This document shows, one piece after another, positions 1 through 7,668 of a DNA stretch of 64,000 nucleotides (positions are counted from its first letter, which is position 1; each line of letters opens with the position of its first letter). Origin of the DNA: Kumtagia sp044326205 (GTDB lineage: Bacteria > Pseudomonadota > Alphaproteobacteria > Rhizobiales > Rhizobiaceae); NCBI RefSeq assembly GCF_044326205.1, contig NZ_JBIRCY010000020.1, forward strand, positions 50,159 through 114,158, written 5' to 3'. The notes under the pieces were generated by a model, which did not search any database, was not told where the DNA came from, and saw nothing but the letters and a program-made list of their open reading frames with translations. The position numbers and the translations under genes are program-made.

Positions 1-1312
1 CGATCCAATGGGATGACGGTCCCAACGCGGCAGTCAGTACTGCCGACATCATCCGCCAGCTCGACGAAGCATCGCAAAAACCCGGCGCGGTGGCTCGCCA
101 GGAAGGCGACGTCGACAAGGCGTTTGCAGGGGCGGCGCAACGGATCGACGCCGTCTATCAGATGCCGTTGCTCGCCCACGCGACGATGGAGCCGATGAAC
201 TGCACCGTGCATGCGCGCGGCGACGGCTGCGACATCTGGGTCGGCACCCAGGCGCCGACGCTAACCCAGAGCACGGTGGCGGAAGTCACCGGCCTGCCGA
301 AGGAAGCGGTCAAGGTTCACAACCATCTGATTGGTGGGGGTTTCGGCCGGCGGCTCGATGTCGACGGTTCGGCGCTCGCTGCCAGGATCGGCCGGCATGT
401 GGAGGGACCGGTCAAGGTTGTCTGGAGCCGTGAGGAGGATATCCAGCACGACATGTTCCGGCCCTATTATTATGACCGGCTGTCGGCGGGGCTGGACGCC
501 GAGGGCAAACCGATAGCCTGGACGCACCGGGTTTCCGGCTCCTCGGTCGCTGCGCGCTATGCGCCGCCCTTCTTCCAGAACGGCGTCGACTTCGACGCGG
601 TGGAGGGGTCGGCAGAACCGCCCTATCACTTGCCCAACATTCATGTCGAATACGTCCGGGTCGAACCGCCCGGCGTGCAGACCGCCTTCTGGCGCGGCGT
701 CGGCGTGACGCACAGCGTCTTCGTCGTGGAGAGTTTTATCGACGAACTGGCGGCCGCGGCGAAGCAGGACCCGGTCGCCTACCGCAAGGCGCTGCTGGCG
801 CACAATCCGCGTGCGCTCGCCGTGCTGAGCTGGCAGCGGAAAAAGCCGGCTGGGGCACGCCGCTGCCGGCCGGAAGGGGACGGGGCGTTTCCGTCGAGGT
901 CGGCTTCGGCAGCTATCTCGCCCAGGTGGCGGAGGTCGAGGTCAAGGACGGGGCGGTGAAAGTCCACCGGATCGTCTGCGCCGTCGATTGCGGCATTGTG
1001 ATCAATCCGGACACGATCGCCGCCCAAATCGAGGGCGGCACGATCTTCGGCCTTACAGCCGCGCTGCACGGCCAGATCACGCTGAAGGACGGAAGGGTGG
1101 AGCAGAGCAATTTCGACACCTACCTGCCGATGCGCATCGACGAGGTTCCGGTGGTCGAGACCCATCTGGTCTCAAGCACAGAGGCTCCCGGCGGCATCGG
1201 CGAGCCGCCCACCGCGGTGGTCGCGCCGGCTGTGACCAATGCCATCTTCGCCGCCACCGGCAAGCGCATCCGCACCCTGCCGATCGACAGCAATTTTTCC
1301 GATGCGGGCTGA
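1..1312 (+). pseudogene. Isoquinoline 1-oxidoreductase beta-subunit-like molybdopterin protein, 5'-truncated by window, frameshifted
   Basis: This is the C-terminal part of a large molybdenum hydroxylase subunit of the xanthine dehydrogenase/aldehyde oxidase superfamily, the type that oxidises N-heterocycles or aldehydes with an iron-sulfur partner. The reading frame is open from base 3, so the gene begins before the window. Family hallmarks include GGGFGRRLDVD near 340, AFWRGVGVTH near 690, and AVDCGIVINPDTIAAQ plus EGGTIFGLTAAL near 980-1060. Up to about base 828 the protein reads in one frame. The rest (GWGTPLPAGRGRGVSVEV onward to the stop at 1312) reads in another. Adding one base after GTGCTG at 823-828 would restore VLELAAEKAGWG, so a single-base deletion is inferred. 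It is either a real pseudogene or an assembly error. Family assignment is firm; substrate is unknown. Confidence 0.8.
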
Positions 1313-1359
1313 GCACGGAGGAAGCTCTTAAGGCCGCTTGTCGGCGCCTCTGCCGATCA

Positions 1360-1605
1360 GTGCTCATCAAGCCGCCCGCCGAGCCGTTCGTCGGCATGGG
1401 CGGCGTATTCTTCCGCCGCACCCGCCGGCCGCCGGCCGAGGTCATCAACGATGGCAACGGCGAGGTGTCGAACCTCTCCCGCATCCTGCAGCGTCACTAC
1501 CCGCAGTCCATGGACACGCTGCGCTTCCAGATCACCTCACGCCGTGAGTTCAAGGAAACCAAACGGATACCTAAATCCGTGCAGAATGATTTTAAGAGCT
1601 TTTAG
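1360..1605 (+). pseudogene. Fragment of a phage-type D12-class adenine-specific DNA methyltransferase
   Basis: The open frame downstream of the molybdenum hydroxylase gene encodes a short stretch that matches the N-terminal middle part of phage Dam-like D12 methylases: EPFVGMGGVFFRR (the AdoMet-binding region, family form EPFxGxGxVFL), then AEVINDGNGEVSNLSRIL, QRHYPQSMDTLRFQ and SRREF. The usual N-terminal GGK region and the catalytic DPPY motif are both absent, and the frame ends at 1605 after an unrelated tail. No start codon with a ribosome-binding site is evident. I read it as a decayed remnant left by a prophage or other mobile element. About 80 residues of homology are visible. Confidence 0.7.
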
Positions 1606-1685
1606 GCGTAAGCGGAGAAGAGCCGGCTAGTTGCAGTATTGCACCCGAGAGCTCAAAGCGGACCGGATGCCTTCCTGCAAACAGG

Positions 1686-2942
1686 ATGCTCCGTGTTCAA
1701 TTCGTGAGACTCGTCATGTTGGGATATCGGAAGCGATCGTTCGATCGCGCTCATGGGCTGTTAGAGGCACTGCGAGCCGATCTGGACGACTTTCAATCTC
1801 TAAAAGCGCTTCAACACCTACTTCTCAGTGAGATTGCGCGCTCAGAGCAGCGTATTCGCAGATTGAAGGATATGAAAGCCAGTGACGCTGCCGGCGCGAA
1901 AAGCATTTCCTATCTGGATAGTCGCATCGACGGTTTCAGACGGTGCAACTTCATTTGGCGAGGTTTCGGGGACGCGATCGCTTTCCTCTACATGGACAAA
2001 TACGCGCTCAAACATACGTACTTCAGCACTAAGAATGCAAATCCAAAGCAGGATGCGGGCTTCATCATCGACAAAGCTGGCTTGGCGTTCGAACTAGGCG
2101 TTCTAGACTCCGCAATCCAGCACGGTGTGCCGGCGCTGCTCACTGACATAACAAACACCATCCGCCATGGGGATATATGCCTCATGGGCAATTCCGCTCC
2201 ATACTTGATCGAGGTGAAAGCCGCGAAGAGCAAAAATCCAAGGGCGAAGAAGCAATTTCGAAGCATCGAAAAGCTTCACTCTTTTTTTGAAACTGACCAG
2301 AGTGTCGGATTGCGCGGAATACCATTTCTGACCCGGCATGCGTCAGCCTTACCTGAAATCTCTTATGAGGCAGACCTCAATGAATGCATTGCAGAAGCGA
2401 GGGCGCTCGGCCATGCAGTGCGTCGGCCCGAGAGCGGGCTGACGTACATCGTGTTTGAGGAATGCCAAGTTCCTGTCGCGGACGTACTCGCTTCTTCAGG
2501 GGCTAAGCGGCCCTGGGCCTTCATGTTGAACCAGTTGAAGTCAACAAGGTCGTGGGCGCCCTTCCAACCTTTCGTTCTTTCGATCAAGAACAAGCAGGAC
2601 CTTTGGGATTTTATAAGCGGCAAGCTCGTGATCATGGTCATGGTTGAGCCAGATGCGCTGATCGAGTTTGCGGCGATGCATGGCAAGAAAGCGTGGGTGG
2701 ATGGCACCGATCCGGCATTCCATCTGCATTTCGATGGAAGCCCCGATGAAGGTGGATTGGCCGTCATTTCCGAGAACCTAATCGCAAGGATAGGTCTTGA
2801 GTTCATTTCTCCTAGATGGATTGTATCGTCGGCACTGGATCGGTGGAAGGACGGTGCGGCAGCCGTAAGCGCGCATTGGGATGATCTATCCCCAGATCAT
2901 CGCGTCGAATGGCTAAATTTCGCTCAGATCAGTGACAAGTGA
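1686..2942 (+). CDS. Orphan protein with PD-(D/E)XK nuclease-like motif
   Basis: I do not recognise this 418-residue protein as a named family. It is clearly less GC-rich than its neighbours and uses codons unlike theirs, which suggests transfer. The N-terminal 60-70 residues are rich in charged helices. The central region reads RHGDICLMGNS then APYLIEVKAAKSK: Asp163, then Glu176-x-Lys178, with Glu136 upstream. This spacing resembles the D...(E/Q)xK core of PD-(D/E)XK nucleases, in which Asp and Glu bind metal and Lys is catalytic. No transmembrane segment or signal peptide is seen. ATG at 1686 gives the longest form; a second ATG at 1716 is possible, and neither has a strong ribosome-binding site. 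It lies alone next to a broken DNA methylase fragment. Nuclease function is an inference from the motif only. Confidence 0.6.
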   Translation: MLRVQFVRLVMLGYRKRSFDRAHGLLEALRADLDDFQSLKALQHLLLSEIARSEQRIRRLKDMKASDAAGAKSISYLDSRIDGFRRCNFIWRGFGDAIAFLYMDKYALKHTYFSTKNANPKQDAGFIIDKAGLAFELGVLDSAIQHGVPALLTDITNTIRHGDICLMGNSAPYLIEVKAAKSKNPRAKKQFRSIEKLHSFFETDQSVGLRGIPFLTRHASALPEISYEADLNECIAEARALGHAVRRPESGLTYIVFEECQVPVADVLASSGAKRPWAFMLNQLKSTRSWAPFQPFVLSIKNKQDLWDFISGKLVIMVMVEPDALIEFAAMHGKKAWVDGTDPAFHLHFDGSPDEGGLAVISENLIARIGLEFISPRWIVSSALDRWKDGAAAVSAHWDDLSPDHRVEWLNFAQISDK

Positions 2943-2973
2943 AATGTCGCGTCGTGCCATCCGAAATGTCGCG
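2941..2973. repeat. 11-bp direct repeat at the end of the orphan gene
   Basis: GAAATGTCGCG occurs at 2941-2951, overlapping the stop codon of the upstream gene, and again at 2963-2973. Two closely spaced copies could be the terminal repeats of a lost insertion sequence (multi-copy terminal repeats are known in IS21-type elements) or a binding site. No transposase is present. The 234-base gap up to 3176 otherwise holds nothing recognisable apart from the ribosome-binding site of the next gene. Confidence 0.35.
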
Positions 2974-3176
2974 CTACAAAATTTACCCCTTCTTGATCCC
3001 TCTTTCCAAATTCTTCCATCCGGTTGCATTCCGCTAACCATCGGACGGATCAGCAAAATTTAACCGACTTTCTTAAGCGGGCCGATAAGGCTGGCGCGTA
3101 TTGTCGCTCCCATAAGAAGCCCGGGGAAAACCGGGGCAGGGAGCCACCGGCTCTCGGGAGTAACAGGAGACGGCAA

Positions 3177-3743
3177 ATGAGCACCGGGCTGAAGCCAGTC
3201 TGGGCGGGGCGCAACATGCGCCTCGACCCTTCCCGCCTGCCGCAGGTGGTGAGCTATGCGACACGCGACGACTTCGGCGATGTCACTTTCACGATCGACC
3301 ATCGCGGCGCGGTGCTGCGCCGCGTCCTCGACAGGTGCGGCCTTCCGGTGACGGTCGCCCTGCCGGCGCGCGCTTTCCGCGGGGTGGCGGCGCGCGCCAT
3401 CGAGGACGATCGTGGCCATGTCACGGTGACGCTGGAACTGATGCACCGCGACCCCATGCTGTCGGTGCCGCTGCTGGTGGCCGAGGATCTCGACGACGTT
3501 GCCGCCGACTGGCGCGCCTGGTCGGAAGCCTACGGCCTGCCGATGCTGCTGGTCGAGGCCGACGGCGTCGCCCGCGAACTCGAAGAATCGCTCGGCAAGG
3601 CGATCCGCCCGATGCCGCCGCAGATGCGCCGCCAGGGCAAGTCGACCAACCAGCGCCGGCCGCGCTTCCTCATGCGCCGCCGCACCGGCGACCTCGGATT
3701 GCGGCTGGTCGTTCAGGGCGAAGAGATCGTCGCGCCGAACTGA
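3177..3743 (+). CDS. DUF6101 family protein
   Basis: A 188-residue soluble protein conserved in Hyphomicrobiales and known as DUF6101; its function is not established. Recognisable segments are WAGRNMRLDPSRLPQVV near the N-terminus, LPARAFRGVAARAI in the middle, LLVAEDLDDVAADWRAWSEA, and a basic C-terminal part (QRRPRFLMRRRTGDLG). The start at 3177 is chosen because AGGAGA lies seven bases upstream; an in-frame extension back to 3024 has no ribosome-binding site and lies in low-complexity intergenic sequence. It converges on ubiA with nine bases between the stops. Confidence 0.75.
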   Translation: MSTGLKPVWAGRNMRLDPSRLPQVVSYATRDDFGDVTFTIDHRGAVLRRVLDRCGLPVTVALPARAFRGVAARAIEDDRGHVTVTLELMHRDPMLSVPLLVAEDLDDVAADWRAWSEAYGLPMLLVEADGVARELEESLGKAIRPMPPQMRRQGKSTNQRRPRFLMRRRTGDLGLRLVVQGEEIVAPN

Positions 3744-3752
3744 GGGCCGCGC

Positions 3753-4778
3753 TCAGGGGCCGACCACCGGCTTCAGCGCGATCCACAGCGCGCCGCCGAT
3801 CAGGCCGAGGAAAATCAGCAAACCGACGATCTTGTTCGAGTGGAACAGCGCCAGGCACTGTTTCGGATCGTCGATGTCCAGCACCCACACCTGCCGCGCC
3901 ATATGCGCGCCGGCCGCGACCAGCCCAGCCAATGCCGGCAGCGGGGCTTCCGCGGCGGCGAAGGCAAGCGCGAAACAAGCCAGCGCCCCGGCATAGAGGC
4001 CGGTCAGCCAAGCCTTTGTATTGTCGCCGAAAAGCCGCGCCGTCGAGCGCACGCCGACCAGCGCGTCGTCCTCCTTGTCCTGGTGCGCGTAGATCGTGTC
4101 GTAGCCGATCACCCACATGATCGAGCCGGCGTAAAGCATGATCGCCGGACCGTCCAAATCGCCGAACTCGGCGGCCCAGCCCATCAGCGCGCCCCAGGAA
4201 AACGCAAGCCCCAGAACCAGTTGCGGCCAGTCGGTGATTCTCTTCATGAACGGATAGGCGGCGACGACCACCAGCGAACAGAGGCCGACCAGGATGGCAA
4301 AACTGTTGAACTGCAGCAGCACGACAAGTCCAACAAGCGCCTGGATGACAAGGAAAACCCACGCCTGTTTCCGGCTCACCTGGCCCGACGGCAAGGGCCG
4401 TGATCGGGTGCGCTCTACGCCGGCATCGATGTCCTCGTCGACGATGTCGTTGTAGGTGCAGCCCGCCCCACGCATGGCAATCGCGCCCGCCAGAAACAGG
4501 AACAATACCCAGGGGGACGGCAGCAGACTCATGAGTGTGTCGCCCGGCCGCGCATAGGCGACTGCGGCCAGTGCCGCCGACCACCAGCACGGCAACAGCA
4601 GCAACTGCCAGCCGATCGGCCGGTCCCACCGCGCCAGTTGCGCATAAGGCCATAGCCCGCGCGGCAGGAGACGGTAGACCCAGTGGCGGCTCGGCGCGTC
4701 GGCGACTCGGCCCTGGCCGGAACGGGACTGGATGGTTTCCATGGCCGATTGAGTGGCAGCAGGCGACGGTTCCGTCAA
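3753..4778 (-). CDS. ubiA: 4-hydroxybenzoate octaprenyltransferase
   Basis: Membrane-embedded prenyltransferase that joins the polyprenyl tail to 4-hydroxybenzoate, the second step of ubiquinone synthesis. At 341 residues it has about eight hydrophobic segments. It carries the two aspartate-rich motifs of UbiA enzymes that bind the Mg-diphosphate: NDIVDEDID at about residues 110-118 and DTIYAHQDKEDD at about 227-238. The N-terminal 30 residues are extra and poorly conserved, so the true start may lie a little downstream. It is monocistronic, with a small gene diverging upstream. Confidence 0.93.
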   Translation of the reverse strand: MTEPSPAATQSAMETIQSRSGQGRVADAPSRHWVYRLLPRGLWPYAQLARWDRPIGWQLLLLPCWWSAALAAVAYARPGDTLMSLLPSPWVLFLFLAGAIAMRGAGCTYNDIVDEDIDAGVERTRSRPLPSGQVSRKQAWVFLVIQALVGLVVLLQFNSFAILVGLCSLVVVAAYPFMKRITDWPQLVLGLAFSWGALMGWAAEFGDLDGPAIMLYAGSIMWVIGYDTIYAHQDKEDDALVGVRSTARLFGDNTKAWLTGLYAGALACFALAFAAAEAPLPALAGLVAAGAHMARQVWVLDIDDPKQCLALFHSNKIVGLLIFLGLIGGALWIALKPVVGP

Positions 4779-4895
4779 GCAACGCGTTGCCGCACACTTT
4801 CGGTAATGTTGCGACGCAATATTTCATTTTGCATTGCAGCAAATTTCATGCAGTCTGCGTGTGGGAGGCAGATTCACTGGCTTGGGGTGAAGTGC

Positions 4896-5126
4896 ATGCT
4901 CCGCATTCTGATACTCATCTGCTCCACCGAGGTGTCGCCGCAGGACTGCCAGCGCGAGACCGCGCTCGACATGATCAGCGGCCCGCAAGTGACAAGCGTC
5001 ATGACCTGCGCCCTGCAGGGGCAGGCGCTGGTTGCCAGCACGGCGACGATCGGCCGGCGGCCGGACGAGTACATGAAGATCCGCTGCGAGCACCTGCCGG
5101 ACGAACAGACCGCGCAAAAGTTCTGA
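4896..5126 (+). CDS. Small conserved hypothetical protein
   Basis: A 76-residue protein beginning MLRILILICSTEVSPQDCQ and ending in a polar tail. The pattern (short hydrophobic start, SPQDC, then cysteines near residues 38 and 64) resembles small uncharacterised proteins that I associate with rhizobial genomes. The ATG at 4896 is the most likely start. The same frame is open further upstream (ATG at 4806), but that sequence overlaps the region in front of ubiA and looks non-coding. No function can be assigned. Confidence 0.55.
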   Translation: MLRILILICSTEVSPQDCQRETALDMISGPQVTSVMTCALQGQALVASTATIGRRPDEYMKIRCEHLPDEQTAQKF

Positions 5127-5219
5127 TCAGTTGGTTGCCGTAGCCGGTGAAGCGGCGACCTGGGCGTTGGCCGCAGCGTTGAGGTCTGAAAGGGGCAATT
5201 GAACCTTGCCGGTCGAAAT

Positions 5220-5239
5220 CTGTACGAATATATGTACAG
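5220..5239. promoter_or_regulatory. Inverted repeat, likely toxin-antitoxin operator
   Basis: CTGTAC at 5220-5225 and GTACAG at 5234-5239 form a perfect inverted repeat with an 8-base AT-rich spacer, 21 bases before the antitoxin start. The right half contains TGTACA, the core hexamer known from the yefM-yoeB operator of Escherichia coli. It is probably bound by the antitoxin or the antitoxin-toxin complex for autoregulation. The ribosome-binding site GGAGGGA follows at about 5247-5253. Confidence 0.6.
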
Positions 5240-5260
5240 AAACGAGCGGAGGGATGTTCC

Positions 5261-5515
5261 ATGCCCTATGTCACCTTTACCGACCTGCGCAACAACCTCG
5301 CCACGCATCTCGACAAGGTTGAGAATGACCGGGCCGAACTGATCGTGACCCGCCAGGGCCACGAGCCTGTCGTTATCGTTTCCCTGGCGGACTGGGAGGG
5401 GATGAAGGAGACGACTTACCTTCTCAGCAGCCCGGCAAATGCCGAGCGGCTTTTGGAATCGATTGCAGAACTTGATGCCGGCAAAGGAACCGAACGCGAT
5501 CTGATCGACCCGTGA
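5261..5515 (+). CDS. Type II antitoxin, Phd/YefM family
   Basis: An 84-residue antitoxin. The N-terminus (YVTFTDLRNNLATHLDKV) and the stretch LIVTRQGHEPVVIVSLADW form the Phd/YefM DNA-binding dimer fold. The C-terminal helical tail (from about residue 50) would wrap the toxin. It should neutralise the YoeB-like RNase encoded directly downstream and repress the operon through the palindrome at 5220-5239. Its TGA overlaps the GTG start of the toxin gene, so the two are translationally coupled. Confidence 0.9.
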   Translation: MPYVTFTDLRNNLATHLDKVENDRAELIVTRQGHEPVVIVSLADWEGMKETTYLLSSPANAERLLESIAELDAGKGTERDLIDP

Positions 5516-5784
5516 GGATCATCTTCGCCCGATCGTCCTGGTCGGACTATCTGCAATGGCAGGAACAGGATCGTGTCATTGTCCAGCGGATAAACGAACT
5601 GATTTCGGACGCGATGCGTCATCCGTTCGTTGGTCTGGGCAAGCCCGAGCCGCTTCGCAATGAAATGTCGGGCTGGTGGTCACGTCGCATCAATCACGAA
5701 CATCGCTTGGTTTATCGTGTCGCCAGCACCGGTGAGACCCAGTCCGTCGAGATCGCTTCGTGCCGCTTCCACTACAAGCGGTGA
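5512..5784 (+). CDS. Type II toxin, Txe/YoeB family mRNA endonuclease
   Basis: A 90-residue ribosome-dependent RNase of the YoeB family. Conserved features are all present: the helix RINELISDAMRHPF, GKPEPL with Glu46, WSRRINHEHRLVYRV with Arg65, and the C-terminal CRFHY with His87 and Tyr88. These match the catalytic Glu46, Arg65, His83 and Tyr84 of E. coli YoeB, so the toxin looks intact. The start is GTG at 5512, overlapping the antitoxin stop (GTGA). Of the type II loci in this window, it is one of three with no visible defect. Confidence 0.9.
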   Translation: MRIIFARSSWSDYLQWQEQDRVIVQRINELISDAMRHPFVGLGKPEPLRNEMSGWWSRRINHEHRLVYRVASTGETQSVEIASCRFHYKR

Positions 5785-5874
5785 TGTGCATCGGTCTTTC
5801 GCTGCATCAGGCTTGACCCTGCGCCGCATCGCCAATAGCGGGTGGGCGGCGATCGGCTGCGAGGTGGTTTCGGC

Positions 5875-7149
5875 ATGAATGTTCTTTTGATCGGCTCCGG
5901 CGGACGCGAGCATGCGCTGGCGTGGAAACTTTCGGCGTCGCCGCTGCTGACAAAACTCTATGCAGCGCCGGGCAATCCGGGCATCGCGAAGGAAGCCGAA
6001 ATCGTTACGCTCGACATCGGCGACCATGCGGCGGTCGCCGCATGGTGCAAGGATAAGCGAATAGACCTCGTCATTGTCGGGCCGGAAGCGCCGCTTGTCG
6101 CCGGCTTAGCCGACGATTTGCGCGTCGCTGGCATCCGCGTTTTCGGGCCGTCCAAAGTGGCCGCGCGCCTGGAGGGCTCGAAGGGTTTTACAAAAGATCT
6201 GTGTGCCCGTTTCAGCATCCCGACCGCGGCCTACGGCCGCTTCACCGACGCCGTGGAAGCCGCAGCCTATGTCCGCAGGCAGGGCGCGCCGATCGTCGTC
6301 AAGGCCGACGGACTTGCCGCCGGCAAGGGCGTGACGGTGGCGATGACAGTCGAGGAAGCGCAAGAAGCGGTGGCTGCCTGCTTCGATGGCAGTTTCGGCG
6401 CTGCCGGCGCCGAGGTCGTCGTCGAGGAATTTTTGACCGGTGAGGAAGCGAGCTTTTTCTGCCTTTGCGACGGCACGACAGCGTTGCCGTTCGGCACGGC
6501 GCAGGATCACAAGCGGGTAGGCGAGGGCGACACCGGACCCAATACGGGCGGCATGGGTGCCTATTCGCCGGCGCCGGTGATGACGCCCGAGATGATTGAC
6601 CGCACCATGCGCGAGATCATCGAACCAACCATGCGCGGCATGGCCGAACTCGGCTCGCCGTTTTCCGGGGTGCTGTTCGCCGGCCTGATGATCGGCGCCG
6701 ACGGGCCAAAACTGATCGAATACAATGTCCGCTTCGGCGATCCCGAATGCCAGGTGCTGATGATGCGGCTGAAGGACGATCTGCTGGTGTTGCTTTCGGC
6801 GGCGGCGGACGGCCAACTTGCGCATATGTCGGCCCGCTGGCGCGATGAGGCGGCGCTGACGGTCGTCATGGCCGCCAACGGCTATCCGGGCACGCCGGAG
6901 CGCGGCGGCGTGATTTCCGGGCTGGACCAGGTGCCCGAAGGGGTCGAAATATTCCATGCGGGAACCGCATTGAAGGACGGCGACATCGTCGCCAGCGGAG
7001 GTCGCGTTCTCAATGTCACGGCGGTCGGCAAGACCGTCACTGAGGCGCAGGCGCGCGCCTATTCGGGTGTCGATGCGATCGATTGGCCGCAAGGGTTTTG
7101 CCGCCGCGACATCGGCTTCCGGGCCGTCGAAAGGGAGAAGAACGCATGA
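5875..7149 (+). CDS. purD: Phosphoribosylamine-glycine ligase
   Basis: Catalyses the second step of purine synthesis, joining glycine to 5-phosphoribosylamine with ATP. The 424-residue length is normal. The N-terminal domain opens with MNVLLIGSGGREHALAWKL. The ATP-grasp domain includes PIVVKADGLAAGKGVTVA and FLTGEEASFF, then DHKRVGEGDTGPNTGGMG and YNVRFGDPECQ. ATG 5875 is chosen because it begins the conserved sequence; the frame is open for 11 further codons upstream without homology. Its stop overlaps the arsC start (ATGA), so the two are translationally coupled. Confidence 0.96.
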   Translation: MNVLLIGSGGREHALAWKLSASPLLTKLYAAPGNPGIAKEAEIVTLDIGDHAAVAAWCKDKRIDLVIVGPEAPLVAGLADDLRVAGIRVFGPSKVAARLEGSKGFTKDLCARFSIPTAAYGRFTDAVEAAAYVRRQGAPIVVKADGLAAGKGVTVAMTVEEAQEAVAACFDGSFGAAGAEVVVEEFLTGEEASFFCLCDGTTALPFGTAQDHKRVGEGDTGPNTGGMGAYSPAPVMTPEMIDRTMREIIEPTMRGMAELGSPFSGVLFAGLMIGADGPKLIEYNVRFGDPECQVLMMRLKDDLLVLLSAAADGQLAHMSARWRDEAALTVVMAANGYPGTPERGGVISGLDQVPEGVEIFHAGTALKDGDIVASGGRVLNVTAVGKTVTEAQARAYSGVDAIDWPQGFCRRDIGFRAVEREKNA

Positions 7150-7496
7150 GCGTCACGATCTACCATCACCCGAAATGCACGTCCTCGCTGCTGGCGCTCG
7201 ACCTGATCCGGCAGGCCGGGATCGAGCCGACGATCATCGAATATCTGGTCACGCCGCCGACCCGTGAGAAGTTGAAGGAATTGATCAAGGCGCTCGGCAT
7301 CAAGCCGCGCGGCCTGCTGCGCCAGAACGAGAAGGTCTATGAGAAGCTGAACCTCGCCGACCCGAAATGGAGCGACGATCAGATCATCGACTTCATGCTG
7401 AAGAATCCGATCCTGATCAACCGGCCGATCGTGATCACGCCCAAGGGCACAGTGCTGGCGCGGCCGGGCGACAAGGTGAAGCCGTTTCTGCGGTGA
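7146..7496 (+). CDS. arsC: Arsenate reductase, glutaredoxin-dependent ArsC family
   Basis: A 116-residue thioredoxin-fold protein of the ArsC/Spx/YffB superfamily. The N-terminal HHPKCTSSLLAL places the catalytic cysteine early in the protein. RGLLRQNEKVYEKL and NRPIVITPKGTVLARPGDKV match the ArsC arginine-containing motifs that bind the oxyanion. Start ATG overlaps the stop of purD, which couples the genes. There is no arsR, arsB or acr3 nearby, so it is probably a stand-alone detoxification or thiol-reductase gene rather than part of an ars operon. Confidence 0.85.
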   Translation: MSVTIYHHPKCTSSLLALDLIRQAGIEPTIIEYLVTPPTREKLKELIKALGIKPRGLLRQNEKVYEKLNLADPKWSDDQIIDFMLKNPILINRPIVITPKGTVLARPGDKVKPFLR

Positions 7497-7512
7497 CCTC
7501 TGGCGGCTAGCA

Positions 7513-7629
7513 TCATTCGCCGTAATGCAAACGGTCCTTCAGCACTGCATCCTGCCAACGCAGCGCAACCAAGACGGCGGCGATACCGATGACAGGCACC
7601 AGCAGCGGGGGATAATTATGGACGCTCAT
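7513..7629 (-). CDS. Possible 38-residue single-helix membrane protein
   Basis: A short reading frame from ATG at 7629 down to TGA at 7513. The predicted peptide starts MSVHNYPPLLVPVIGIAAV and continues as a single hydrophobic helix followed by RWQDAVLKDRLHYGE. A helix flanked by a polar N-terminus and a charged C-terminus is typical of small inner-membrane proteins. The ribosome-binding site is weak (GGGACGGATC upstream). It lies in a 172-base gap between arsC and an orphan gene. Its reality needs conservation evidence. Confidence 0.35.
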   Translation of the reverse strand: MSVHNYPPLLVPVIGIAAVLVALRWQDAVLKDRLHYGE

Positions 7630-7668
7630 CGATCCGATCCGTCCCGCAAATCAAGGGAGCCAGTTGGA

